Shown one piece after another: positions 23,980 to 32,377 of a stretch of DNA of 64,000 nucleotides; position 1 is the first letter of the stretch, and each line of letters begins with the position of its first letter. Below the pieces are notes generated by a model. That model was given only the letters and a program-made list of their open reading frames with translations, did not search any database and had not been told where the DNA came from. The DNA is from Fragum whitleyi. Taxonomy: Eukaryota; Mollusca; Bivalvia; Cardiida; Cardiidae. The stretch is from the NCBI GenBank assembly GCA_948146395.1, contig OX411544.1, positions 91,237,112 through 91,301,111 of the forward strand. The letters run 5' to 3'. Made by a program: the position numbers and the translations under genes.

Positions 23980-25071
23980 CTAATATACCCGACCAAACAA
24001 TGTGAGCCCGTTTTGGACCCCACAAGCCAAAACAACACTCACTGGCACCATCTTACTCCGGGCGACGAGTTCAGCTACGTCCCCTACATATGCTGGAGTA
24101 TATGTCCTTACTCCTTCAGTGGCACCAAGGTACGGCGAGTCAGTCTCCACCAGGATCTTGTCTAAATGAATCCTTTCCAATGCCTCCTTTTGGTCAGCTT
24201 TGAATGAAGCTACCATTCCCGAGAAACTGAAGTAGCAGTTTGGAAAGGCATGTATCCATTCCTTGGCCATGGCCCAATCTCCGTGGAATGTGTGGAGCTG
24301 TATCCTCTGGAACCTTGAACAATGACGCTTGAAAAGGTCCAGACACCTCTGGGTAGGTTTGGCTGCCTTATAATCACCTTTAGCCCCTCTTAGGTGAACT
24401 ACAAGCACCAGTCCTGCCGTACAAAACCTCAGAATTCTTTCCAAGGCCTCTATCTGCCCGTCCCATGTTCCCACCGGCGCAGAAAAATCTAGCCCTATCT
24501 CGCTTATAGCCGATACACGGCTGTCATGAATGGCCTGTTCTAACTTGGTCCATCTCTCCGGCGTCATTTCATGCACTTTTTTAGGATGCACGCCAACAGC
24601 AACTCTCCAGATAGGGTTTATCGGGTAGTAAATATTACCCAGCTTATCAGGGTCACAGTAATTTACAACCCCTCCTATTACGTTTACAGGATTGGCTGGA
24701 GCTGGGCCCATAGGTAGTCTGATGACCCCTTCCACTGTCAGTCCCTGTGCTCTGTGGTCAGCCTGGGCAATCCTGTCAAGGTGAAAATGGCTATCAAAGG
24801 CCTCGTCATGGTCCCTGTCCTTGGAACCAGCGATTCTAGCCCGCCTATCACCTCCAGTAGGTTTTGGCTTTGGCTTTGAGGCAGCTTTCGCATACGTCAA
24901 AGGCTCCACCTGCAAAATAGGAGTTTGTACTATAGGTGACTGTCTGTCCCTTTCTACCTCCATTTCCACTTCCATGCTCTGGGGCCCTTCATTGGATTCA
25001 TTGTCCCTTTCTCCAACTATTATAGGTGACAATTTGCTCCCCTCAGCTGGTGTAGCAGATGGTACTTCCAC
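23980..25071 (-). CDS. TatD-family DNase domain, C-terminal part of retrotransposon ORF3
   Basis: A 363-residue open frame. After about 85 charged residues comes a full TatD-like TIM-barrel metallohydrolase. HFH at 95-97 gives the HxH pair. GVHP is at 160-163. E191 lies in SEIGLDF, H226 in VVHLRG and H263 in HTFHGD. D311 lies in VETDSPYL. These are the six metal ligands expected of TatD nucleases, which cut DNA using two divalent metals. The protein ends in a normal TatD C-terminus before a TAG at 23,980, about 96 bp from the 3' LTR. The frame opens upstream of the first listed codon (a GTG) and is probably entered from the preceding frame by a -1 shift or after an indel. TatD in a retrotransposon is unexpected: known TatD proteins act in DNA repair, apoptosis-like DNA breakdown or extracellular-trap degradation. 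The role here is unknown. Confidence 0.88.
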   Translation of the reverse strand: MEVPSATPAEGSKLSPIIVGERDNESNEGPQSMEVEMEVERDRQSPIVQTPILQVEPLTYAKAASKPKPKPTGGDRRARIAGSKDRDHDEAFDSHFHLDRIAQADHRAQGLTVEGVIRLPMGPAPANPVNVIGGVVNYCDPDKLGNIYYPINPIWRVAVGVHPKKVHEMTPERWTKLEQAIHDSRVSAISEIGLDFSAPVGTWDGQIEALERILRFCTAGLVLVVHLRGAKGDYKAAKPTQRCLDLFKRHCSRFQRIQLHTFHGDWAMAKEWIHAFPNCYFSFSGMVASFKADQKEALERIHLDKILVETDSPYLGATEGVRTYTPAYVGDVAELVARSKMVPVSVVLACGVQNGLTLFGRVY

Positions 25072-25850
25072 TACAGTTTTTCTTTCAGCCCTTTTTTCCT
25101 TTGGCTTCTTTGTGGTTTCGGAGGGGATTCCAATAACTTCCTTTCAAGATCAGAATCTATATCCGATTCCTGACCAGACCCTTCCTTTCTCTTAGGCAAG
25201 GGTTTGGGGCTTCCTTCCAAACCGAGATTCCTCTGGTCGTCCTCTTGATCTGACCCCTCCTTCCCCCTAGGCAAGGGTTCAGATTCCTTGTTACTAGTCC
25301 TATCTCTCTCCCTTCCCCTGGGCAAAGATTCTTGGACTTATTCCACCTCCATGGGAATCGCAGCTGTAGTTACTGGCCCTCTTGGCCTGGGGTCTGCCCT
25401 CTTTTCCTCGCGATTCGCCCCATTATACCTGGCAAACTCCTGTTGTTGGCTCTCTGTCAAGTGGTTTACCAGGTAACACATGATTCTCCAATGTAGGAGT
25501 ACAGCGGGGGATCTTACTGGCCTGAAGCTATAGGATTCTGTGCTCCAGCCTTCATAGCGGGCAAGATCATCAAATGCTATGAGCTGATCTTGCGTGATCC
25601 TCTCTACCCCTACAGCATCCCAGGTTCTGTTTACATACCTTACTAGGTCACGAACTGTTGCACGCGGACCTAGCACCATCCTAGCTAACCTGCGTATTCA
25701 ATTCCCTCTTCGCCTGGTGATTTCCCTGTCCGAGGGCTCCATCCCCCCACCAGTAATAAAGCAACATTCTGGCAGGTGGTAATAGGCGTGCCACTTCAAT
25801 TTAGTTGATTTATGAGGGCACCCATCAATTACACAGGACTTCCTGTTCTT
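25071..25850 (-). pseudogene. ORF3 middle part: C2H2-like finger, conserved block, charged linker
   Basis: One frame runs from about 25,850 to 25,071 with two in-frame stops, a TGA at 25,698-25,700 and a TAA at 25,338-25,340. It starts with a finger of the form C-x4-C-x9-H-x3-H (CVIDGC...WHAYYH) at about 25,835-25,775. After the TGA comes a roughly 85-residue block with normal protein composition (RDLVRYVNRTWDAVG ... LLHWRIMCYLVNHLTESQ). After the TAA comes a Ser/Glu/Arg/Lys-rich linker with repeated LPRGKEGSDQE / LPKRKEGSGQE units that leads towards the TatD frame. The protein-like composition on both sides of the stops indicates one original protein. Alternatively short introns remove the stops, which I cannot test. 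Confidence 0.6.
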
Positions 25851-26751
25851 GGTTGTATATTTTCCCCCCTTTCTGCTCTAGGACGGGGATTACTATAATC
25901 TGCCGCCATTCTCTTGGCTGGCACTTCACAGTCATCAGGTCCAGACACCGGCCTTTTCACAGTGTGCCTTCCTGAATCCTGAGTGACTGTTACTCTCAGG
26001 TTTTGGCCTAGTACAGGCCTCTTCTCTGTTATCTGACTCTGATCAGACCTAACCTGTGAGTTCTGATCAGGTCTTCTAATTGTGCAACTTTCGGGGGTCT
26101 GTTCCTTCCTCGGAACCTCCTTTTCCGTTGCCTTCCTTTTCCCTGGGCCTTTCCCTCTAGAGGTTTGTCGTCCTCCTGACCCTTCAGACACCTTGGACTT
26201 TGTTTGCCGGGAGGTCCGTTCTCCCCTCGGCACCTCCGGTTTCTTCGCCCTTGTCTCTTCCCTGGATGCCCGTTCTCCCCTCGGTGCATCTCATGTGGCC
26301 TGATCTTCTCCTCCGACTCACGGGACTGTCCGTCAAAATGGTGGACAGTAACATTTTCCCTTATGTCCCTTGACATGGAGGCAGGCTCATAATTCTTGGA
26401 CACTTTCCTCTGTGGCTCACGGATGTTCTTCCGTTTGTTGTGATGGGGCAAGTTCCTTAGCACCCATGACTCAGGGAACATTACCAATGCTTCCCTCTGC
26501 ATCCGCTCTACCCATTTCCAGTTGTCATCTCTTACTGCAAGTTGGTACTGCCCTATTACAATTTCGGCAACCTTCTCTGTTGTGACTTGCAGACTGGCCC
26601 CAACTTTAAGCATGATTTCCTTGGGGTCCACCAGTACTCCTCTGTTAGAATCCATCTCGACCCTTTCCGCAGGTGTCAAGGTGGATCCACTTGGCTCGGC
26701 AGCCCAACTTCTTCTCGGGCTCCGTTCTTCACTTGAACTGTCTCTGTCCAT
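25829..26751 (-). pseudogene. ORF3 N-terminal part (frame-shifted)
   Basis: The ATG at 26,751 follows a strong acceptor. The first frame (26,751-26,029) gives about 130 residues of ordinary composition (KEIMLKVGASLQVTTEKVAE; WVERMQREALVMFPESW), then basic low-complexity sequence. The -1 frame (about 26,300-25,829) continues more sensibly, with PRGERTSRQTK-type charged repeats, until a stop at 25,829. There the next -1 frame carries the zinc-finger segment. So at least two frame changes separate the ORF3 start from the finger. The N-terminal domain is not recognised; its position after integrase corresponds to env in retroviruses. Confidence 0.6.
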
Positions 26752-26772
26752 CCTGTAAAATAAAGGAACAGG
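26752..26772 (-). promoter_or_regulatory. 3' splice site in front of ORF3
   Basis: On the minus strand a pyrimidine-rich tract (CTCCTGTTCCTTTATTTTAC) leads into AG at 26,754-26,753. One G then precedes the ORF3 ATG at 26,751. It lies just after the integrase stop (26,782). It matches a strong animal 3' splice site and would let ORF3 be translated from a spliced subgenomic RNA, as env is in retroviruses and errantiviruses. The donor was not identified. Confidence 0.6.
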
Positions 26773-26781
26773 AGGTTACTA

Positions 26782-28325
26782 TCAGTTATACTTAGGTACC
26801 GAGCTAACACAGATGGGACAAGTGTACTTGTCCATGAGCATTCCCTCCTGTGGAGAGATATTAACACACTTCCCATGGAACCACTCATCACACCCATCAC
26901 ATGCAATCATGAAATTCCCATCATCTGGCTTACGACACAAACAATGAACTTCCGAGATGGGATTGTCTTTATCAACCCATTCCGGAGCTTCTCTATCATT
27001 GCACAGTTTCAACCTATCATGATTTGCTGTAAATACCTTGTTTTTAAATTGAACCCTATAATGATAGGGTGACAATTTTTGTGTTACCTTGCACGGTCCT
27101 TTCCAAGGAGGAAGCAATTTTTTGCACTTCCCTTTTACCGATGCTGTATCCAGCATGTATACTAGGTCTCCTTTGTTGAACTGATGCTCACGCACTTTCA
27201 AATCATAGTCGCGTTTCATCCGTTTTTGAGTCTCCCTTAAGCTCTCCCTTGCAATTTCATGGGCAGACTCTAAGGACTTGGTTAGTTTTGCACAATAGTC
27301 CTCGGAAGAAAGGAGCCTTCTCTCTTGTTTCACTGGAAATAGTAATTCGGCAGGCTGGTTTACCTCCCTGCCTAGCATTAGGCGGTTTGGGATGAAACCA
27401 GTACTGCGATTCACGGTCGACCTAATAGCACCTGCAATCTGGGGCAGATACTTGTCCCACTGATTTTGAGTCTTACCAACGTAGCACCTAACAGAATCCA
27501 TCAGAGTCCTGTTGAACCGTTCCACTTGGCCATTTGCCGAAGGCCTATACGGTGTAGTCTTGGATTTGTGGATGTGAAGGATTTTGCAGATGTTGGTAAA
27601 GAGGCTACTTTCAAAGTTTCGCCCTTGGTCAGTGAACACCTGAAAAGGATAACCAAACCGTGAAAAGAATTCATTCACCGCAGCCTGAGCGGTGACCTCC
27701 GCAGTCTGTGATGGTAAAGGTACACACTCAACCCACTTTGTGAATTGTTCTACCATCATTAGAATATGCTCATTACCGCTTGTCCCAATAAAATCCAAGT
27801 GCACCCTTTCCATAGGTGTGCTCGCATGATAGCTAGTCATTGGGCATTTGAGGTATTTGCTTGGTTTTTTGGACTGATTGCACACTTTGCAAGATGTAAC
27901 GTACTCCGTAACATCTTTTGACAGCCCATACCAGAAGTATTTTTCTTTTACTTTTAGCCGTGTTCGATCTATACCTGCATGCCCTGCTGCAGGAAGGTCA
28001 TGATTAGCCCGGAGAAGGTCCTGACGCATACTTTTTGGTATAAGTAGCGTTTCCCGTTCAGGTTCTACTCTCCATATCACACCATTTTTTATTTCGAACA
28101 TTTCCCGGTTTATCCAATAATACTTTTCAGCTGGCCCAAGCAACATCATTACACCTTCCGGTGGTTCTTTCTTGATTGTCAGCCAGTTACGAAGGTATTT
28201 GAACTCTTTCTCCTGTTCTTGTAACTTTCCCACTTCTGAAAGAAACTCAGAGTCTACAAGATCTACCGAGATGTTCTGAACCTTAACTGACATTTCCTCA
28301 GAATCTACCACGGTACGTAATTCTA
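26782..28325 (-). CDS. Integrase with C-terminal PHD finger
   Basis: About 510 residues. HHCC zinc finger: H104, H111, C141, C144. Catalytic triad: D173 (VHLDFIG), D228 (FTDQGRNF) and E264 (NGQVERF), with 35 residues between the last two, the classic DD35E spacing. A GPY/F-like stretch follows (LPPWKGPCKV..LSPYHYRV, about 400-420). The C-terminus (about 453-503) is a PHD finger: HCLCRKP, ACDGCDEWFHGKC, YTCPIC, the C4HC3 pattern. PHD fingers read histone H3 tails, so it may steer integration, as chromodomains do in chromoviruses. It is in the -1 frame relative to pol and opens only about 12 nt before the pol stop. No slippery heptamer is present, so a one-base deletion in this copy is the simplest explanation. 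Confidence 0.92.
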
Positions 28326-28331
28326 CATGTG

Positions 28332-30977
28332 TTACAGCCAGTTACGACTTTCTGCCTCTCTGGAAGAAGCTGCTTTGTCAACCAATGGAATAACATCATC
28401 CACTGATTCTACAAACTCCTTCCAATCCTTATGGGCCTTAACACAGTACTTGCAACCTCCACAAGGAAGATTACCAATGTCAAACCCGAGTTTAAAATGC
28501 TCGCATTGCACTTCTTGACCTGGAATTCGTGACAACGCGTCTGCATTTCCATGCTTCTTACCAGCCCTATGTTCAACCTTCATGTCATACTGACTTAACT
28601 CTTCAAACCAGCGGGCAATCTGCCCCTGTGGATGTTTGAAGTTCAACAACCATGTAAGGCTGCTATGATCTGTCCTTACCAGAAAAGGACGACCCAGCAA
28701 ATAGTGCCGGAATTGTCGTGTGAACTTCACCACAGCCAACAATTCCTTCCGGGTCACACAGTATCTCTTTTGCTCAGGTGACAGAGCAACACTTGCGCAA
28801 GCAATTACTTTTTCCTGACCATTTTGTAATTGCAACAGCTCTGCCCCTATAGCAAAGTCCGAAGCGTCTGTATCCAGGATAAACATATCCTGGGTATTCG
28901 GAAAAGACAGCACCGGCGTCGACAACAATGCTCTTTTTATACTCTCAAAGGCATGTTGTTGTTCTACTTCCCATTTATATGGATTTTTCCCCGTAATAGC
29001 ATAGAGTGGAACCGCTAGGGATGCGTAATCCTTAATAAATAACCGGTGATAATTCACCAGACCCAGAAATTGTTCCACTTGTTTTGTGTTCGTCGGGATT
29101 GGCCAGTCTTGAACTGCCTTAATGTGATCATCCTTCATATGTAACCCTTGGCTTGATACCCACCTTCCCAAAAACTCTACTTCTCTTTGGAAGAGTACAC
29201 ACTTGGAAGGCTTTAATTTGAGACCATACTTCCTAAATCTTTCTAGTACTGATCTAATGTTCAAAAGGTGATCCTCAAACTTCTTCCCAAGAACAATTAT
29301 ATCATCCAGGAAAGCTAGAACCGATTCCCATGTCAAACCTCTGAGAACAAGGTTCATAACCCTTGAATAGGTTGCCGGGGCATTACACAGCCCGAACGCC
29401 ATCTTAACGAACTCATAAGATCCGTATTTTGTAATAAATGCGGTCTTTTTCCGATCTTCCTCGGCTATTTTCACTTGCCAATATGCCGAGTTCGCATCCA
29501 GCTTGGAAAACCAGGTGTTTCCAGCAAGTGTGTCTAAACACTCATCAATTAATGGTAGTGGATATACATCTTTTAATGTTTTCTCATTCAAATCACGGTA
29601 ATCCACACACCACCTTACATTTCCGTCCCTTTTCCTGACCAACACTGGGGCTGATGCCCACTCTGAAGCGGACGGCTGAATAACACCTGCCTTCTCCATT
29701 TTGTCCAAATGAGCTTTTTCCTCATTTACAAAGCTTACAGGTGTCCTTCTCATCCTCTGTTTAACCGGCTTGGAATCACCTGTATTGATTTTGTGCTCAA
29801 TCTCAGTGAAAGTTCCAAGATCGAATTCATCTTTGGCAAAAACATCTTGGAACTCGCACAGCAACTGTTTGAGTTTAGCTTGTTCTGCTTCAGACTCGAG
29901 ATGCTCTGGGATAGGATTGATTTCTGATTCTGCATTTCTAACCGACTCCTCATGACCAGAATCAATTATACAACCTATCTCCTCTGCTTTTCCAATTCTC
30001 TTAAATTTCTTAAGTCTTTTGATAGAATTGGTTGGGTTGACAACACATACCCTTGGTTTATTCCCTTCATTGTAAATAATTTTAGGGATCAAAAGACTCT
30101 TATCAAAATCCTCTTCTGGTTCAAATACATAATTCCTAAGAGTTTTAGAAAGCTTGCAATCCACCAGACGCACTGAATTCGGAGGTACCACAACTGATCG
30201 TGCGACCTTTACTCGAGATACATGTGCTGCGCTGGTATCGGGTCGACTACCCACTTCCATTGGCACTTTTTCCTCTCCTTTCACCAGACAGGAGTTCACA
30301 GTGTCCAAGTTAATCTTCCTCCCATGAATTAAATCAAAGCCTAACAGCATATCATCCTGAATAGGAGCAACATAGATGTCTTCCTTAAACACCTTCTTGC
30401 CCAAATTAATTGTCACAGGACCTACTATGTAGCCTTTCATTGACAAATCACGACCGGCAGTATGTAAAACTACATGCTTTTTAATCGGAGGTTTTGCTGT
30501 TAGCTTTTCATACACTTTGTCGGAGATAATAGTAACCTCCGCCGCTGAATCAACAACCGCCCTAACTGGGGTCGATTGAATACCACACATGAGCGTGAAT
30601 GCAGAGCACGAGCGTAATCTGCATATAATCACCTCTTCTTCCACCCCGCCCTGTTTTTCGACTTTTGAACCATCTGAAGGCCTAGGCTCAAATTGATCTA
30701 AGCATGTTCTCATTGCCTCACCATGTGATAAATCACTAAGGCAAGGTTCACATGACTGTTCATTTTCACAGATTGGGTCTGTGATATTTCTACAATGTGT
30801 AACCAGCTCTTCATTTTTGAGTCCAGTTACAAGTGGATCTACACAGATTGGGTCCGTGGTATTCCTACTATGTGTAACTAGCTCTTCATTTTTGAGTCCA
30901 GTTACAGGTGGATCTGCTCCAGATCGGCCCTGATCTGCTCGGGCTGAAGGTCGGCCGCCCTCTCCAACCCTTGCTCG
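28332..30977 (-). CDS. Pol: protease, reverse transcriptase, RNase H
   Basis: The pol frame is entered from gag at the slippery site (30,977) and runs to a TAA at 28,332. From the first Met (30,713), retropepsin has VVDSAAEVTII near residue 55, where DSA replaces the usual DTG/DSG. The RT domain (about 320-500) has the YPLPLIDECLD and LDANSAYWQV motifs and the catalytic FLDD (about 471, LAFLDDIIVLG). RNase H has DTDASD (about 614), RKELLAVV, TDHSSLTWLL (about 682) and NADALSR (about 726). No stop interrupts it. The segment between gag and protease carries a 75-bp in-frame duplication. It is translated as Gag-Pol by -1 frameshifting. Confidence 0.95.
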   Translation of the reverse strand, partial: RARVGEGGRPSARADQGRSGADPPVTGLKNEELVTHSRNTTDPICVDPLVTGLKNEELVTHCRNITDPICENEQSCEPCLSDLSHGEAMRTCLDQFEPRPSDGSKVEKQGGVEEEVIICRLRSCSAFTLMCGIQSTPVRAVVDSAAEVTIISDKVYEKLTAKPPIKKHVVLHTAGRDLSMKGYIVGPVTINLGKKVFKEDIYVAPIQDDMLLGFDLIHGRKINLDTVNSCLVKGEEKVPMEVGSRPDTSAAHVSRVKVARSVVVPPNSVRLVDCKLSKTLRNYVFEPEEDFDKSLLIPKIIYNEGNKPRVCVVNPTNSIKRLKKFKRIGKAEEIGCIIDSGHEESVRNAESEINPIPEHLESEAEQAKLKQLLCEFQDVFAKDEFDLGTFTEIEHKINTGDSKPVKQRMRRTPVSFVNEEKAHLDKMEKAGVIQPSASEWASAPVLVRKRDGNVRWCVDYRDLNEKTLKDVYPLPLIDECLDTLAGNTWFSKLDANSAYWQVKIAEEDRKKTAFITKYGSYEFVKMAFGLCNAPATYSRVMNLVLRGLTWESVLAFLDDIIVLGKKFEDHLLNIRSVLERFRKYGLKLKPSKCVLFQREVEFLGRWVSSQGLHMKDDHIKAVQDWPIPTNTKQVEQFLGLVNYHRLFIKDYASLAVPLYAITGKNPYKWEVEQQHAFESIKRALLSTPVLSFPNTQDMFILDTDASDFAIGAELLQLQNGQEKVIACASVALSPEQKRYCVTRKELLAVVKFTRQFRHYLLGRPFLVRTDHSSLTWLLNFKHPQGQIARWFEELSQYDMKVEHRAGKKHGNADALSRIPGQEVQCEHFKLGFDIGNLPCGGCKYCVKAHKDWKEFVESVDDVIPLVDKAASSREAESRNWL
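30767..30916 (-). repeat. 75-bp in-frame tandem duplication in the gag-pol linker
   Basis: Two adjacent 75-bp copies (30,767-30,841 and 30,842-30,916) differ at a handful of sites. 75 is a multiple of three, so each gives 25 residues containing VTGLKNEELVTH and DPIC. The repeat lies in the pol frame after the gag stop codon region, just before protease. Confidence 0.85.
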
Positions 30978-32347
30978 TTTAAATCGTCATATTCGTCATC
31001 CTCTGCTCCGACAAATTTGACCGATTTCTGTTGAGCCTTAGGACAGTCCCTTTTGAAGTGTCCTTTCTCTTTGCACAGAAAACAGAGAATCTCATTCTGT
31101 TCTCTTCTAGGCGACCTTGACCTGTTTCGGCTCTGCAACGTCAAATTATCCATGGCAGTTGCCAGCCTATTCATCGTCTCTTCCAACCCTGAAAGTCTAT
31201 TCTCAATAGAAGTGACTTTTTGACTCAAGTCGATTTGCTCGCTTTTCGGAGTCGGGGTTGGGGACTGCCGTTTTGGTCCAACCTTCCTTAGGCTCGGACT
31301 CGGATCAGACGGTTCTTCCCACTCATCATAATTCGATTGAGGGAAAGTCTGTCTAGCGTACGGAGGGAGGTTCCTTTGCCTGCAAGCCATAAGTCTTGAC
31401 GTGTGGCGAAACCACAACAAGCTTTTCACCGCATCATCTAACGTAGCAGGCCGCGAGTTCATAGTAGAATGACCCGCCTCCCTGTCATTGCATCCTTGCA
31501 AAAATTTAAGGACCAATTCTCTCTGCACTACATCATCAGGTAGGTTTTCAAACGCCAGAGCTCCTATCACAGAAACTCTATCTGCCCAATCCTTCACTGA
31601 CTCATCAGCCTTTTGGCGCAGATTCCCGAACTCTACCCTATAGGACTCTGGTAAATCAGAGTGCCCAAATCTCCTCTCGAGACTATTCACAACATCAAAG
31701 AACTCCATTTGTGGATTTCTCTTAGCCAGCATAGCGAAGTATTCGCTTGCTTTCCCCTGGAGACAGTAACACAAGTTATATTTCCTTTGTGACCCTGTCC
31801 ATTGCTGTTCATTCGCATAAAACGTAAATTTAGTGAAGAACGCATTCCACGACCCGGAATCATCAAAGAAAATATTTCGCGGTGCACCCGAAGATGTACG
31901 CCTCGGGTCGTCGCGCGTTGACCAATCTGAACTGCGCCAATCATCAGAATATTTTGGCGGAGCCCCCTGGTCTTCATTATAGGACGGAACTTTCTGTCTA
32001 GTCTCCCCCCTGTTTTGTTGATTGGGTGGCATGTTATTGGTAAAGAAACTCTGCCCCCATGACGCTTGAGCATGTTGCCCTTGACCTGCATTTGCTTTTC
32101 TAGATACGTCCCCTTGTTTGAAACCCGCCTTTAATACAGCAGGCGGTCCATCATATGGGGTGAAGTCAAATGCATCAATCATTTCTTGCGTGACTCTTAA
32201 GTAAGGGATATCATGGATCGTATCCTCATCAATATTTCCCTCCTTTTCACGAAATTCATAAATACGCCACGCTAACCTCTCACCAATCCCTTTCACTCCC
32301 TTCAGCTCATCCATGTCACAATGGTTAATATAAATTTTGTGCTCCAT
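30902..32347 (-). CDS. Gag with N-terminal helix-hairpin-helix and CCHC zinc knuckle
   Basis: 481 residues from an ATG at 32,347 in a strong context (CTAACCATGG). Upstream open codons lack an ATG. The N-terminus (about residues 5-40) reads YINHCDMDELKGVKGIGERL..RIYEFRE, a ComEA-type helix-hairpin-helix DNA-binding motif, unusual for Gag. A glycine/glutamine-rich linker follows, then a retrotransposon-gag capsid region (AFFTKFTFYANEQQW; FLQGCNDREAG). Near the C-terminus is a CCHC knuckle, CFLCKEKGHFKRDC, which binds RNA. The frame ends at a TAA (30,902-30,904) that overlaps pol by about 80 nt. Confidence 0.92.
   Translation of the reverse strand: MEHKIYINHCDMDELKGVKGIGERLAWRIYEFREKEGNIDEDTIHDIPYLRVTQEMIDAFDFTPYDGPPAVLKAGFKQGDVSRKANAGQGQHAQASWGQSFFTNNMPPNQQNRGETRQKVPSYNEDQGAPPKYSDDWRSSDWSTRDDPRRTSSGAPRNIFFDDSGSWNAFFTKFTFYANEQQWTGSQRKYNLCYCLQGKASEYFAMLAKRNPQMEFFDVVNSLERRFGHSDLPESYRVEFGNLRQKADESVKDWADRVSVIGALAFENLPDDVVQRELVLKFLQGCNDREAGHSTMNSRPATLDDAVKSLLWFRHTSRLMACRQRNLPPYARQTFPQSNYDEWEEPSDPSPSLRKVGPKRQSPTPTPKSEQIDLSQKVTSIENRLSGLEETMNRLATAMDNLTLQSRNRSRSPRREQNEILCFLCKEKGHFKRDCPKAQQKSVKFVGAEDDEYDDLNEQGLERAADLQPEQIRADLEQIHL
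30938..30983 (-). promoter_or_regulatory. -1 ribosomal frameshift signal at the gag-pol overlap
   Basis: On the minus strand TTTAAAC occupies 30,983-30,977 with gag frame T TTA AAC, the canonical X XXY YYZ heptamer. Seven nt later (spacer GAGCAAG) a stem GGTTGG/CCGACC can form. Its loop contains GGGC, which can pair with the GCCC four nt past the stem, giving an H-type pseudoknot. A -1 slip enters the pol frame, which is open from a TGA just upstream of the heptamer, so the overlap is only as long as needed. Frame arithmetic was checked against both ORFs. Confidence 0.85.
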
Positions 32348-32377
32348 GGTTAGCCCGGTATTGCCAAAAGGAATCAA

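Noticed and set aside
26029..26758. Long plus-strand ORFs opposite ORF3 and integrase (24.8-27.7 kb).
   Set aside because: Shadows of the minus-strand retrotransposon genes; no motifs.
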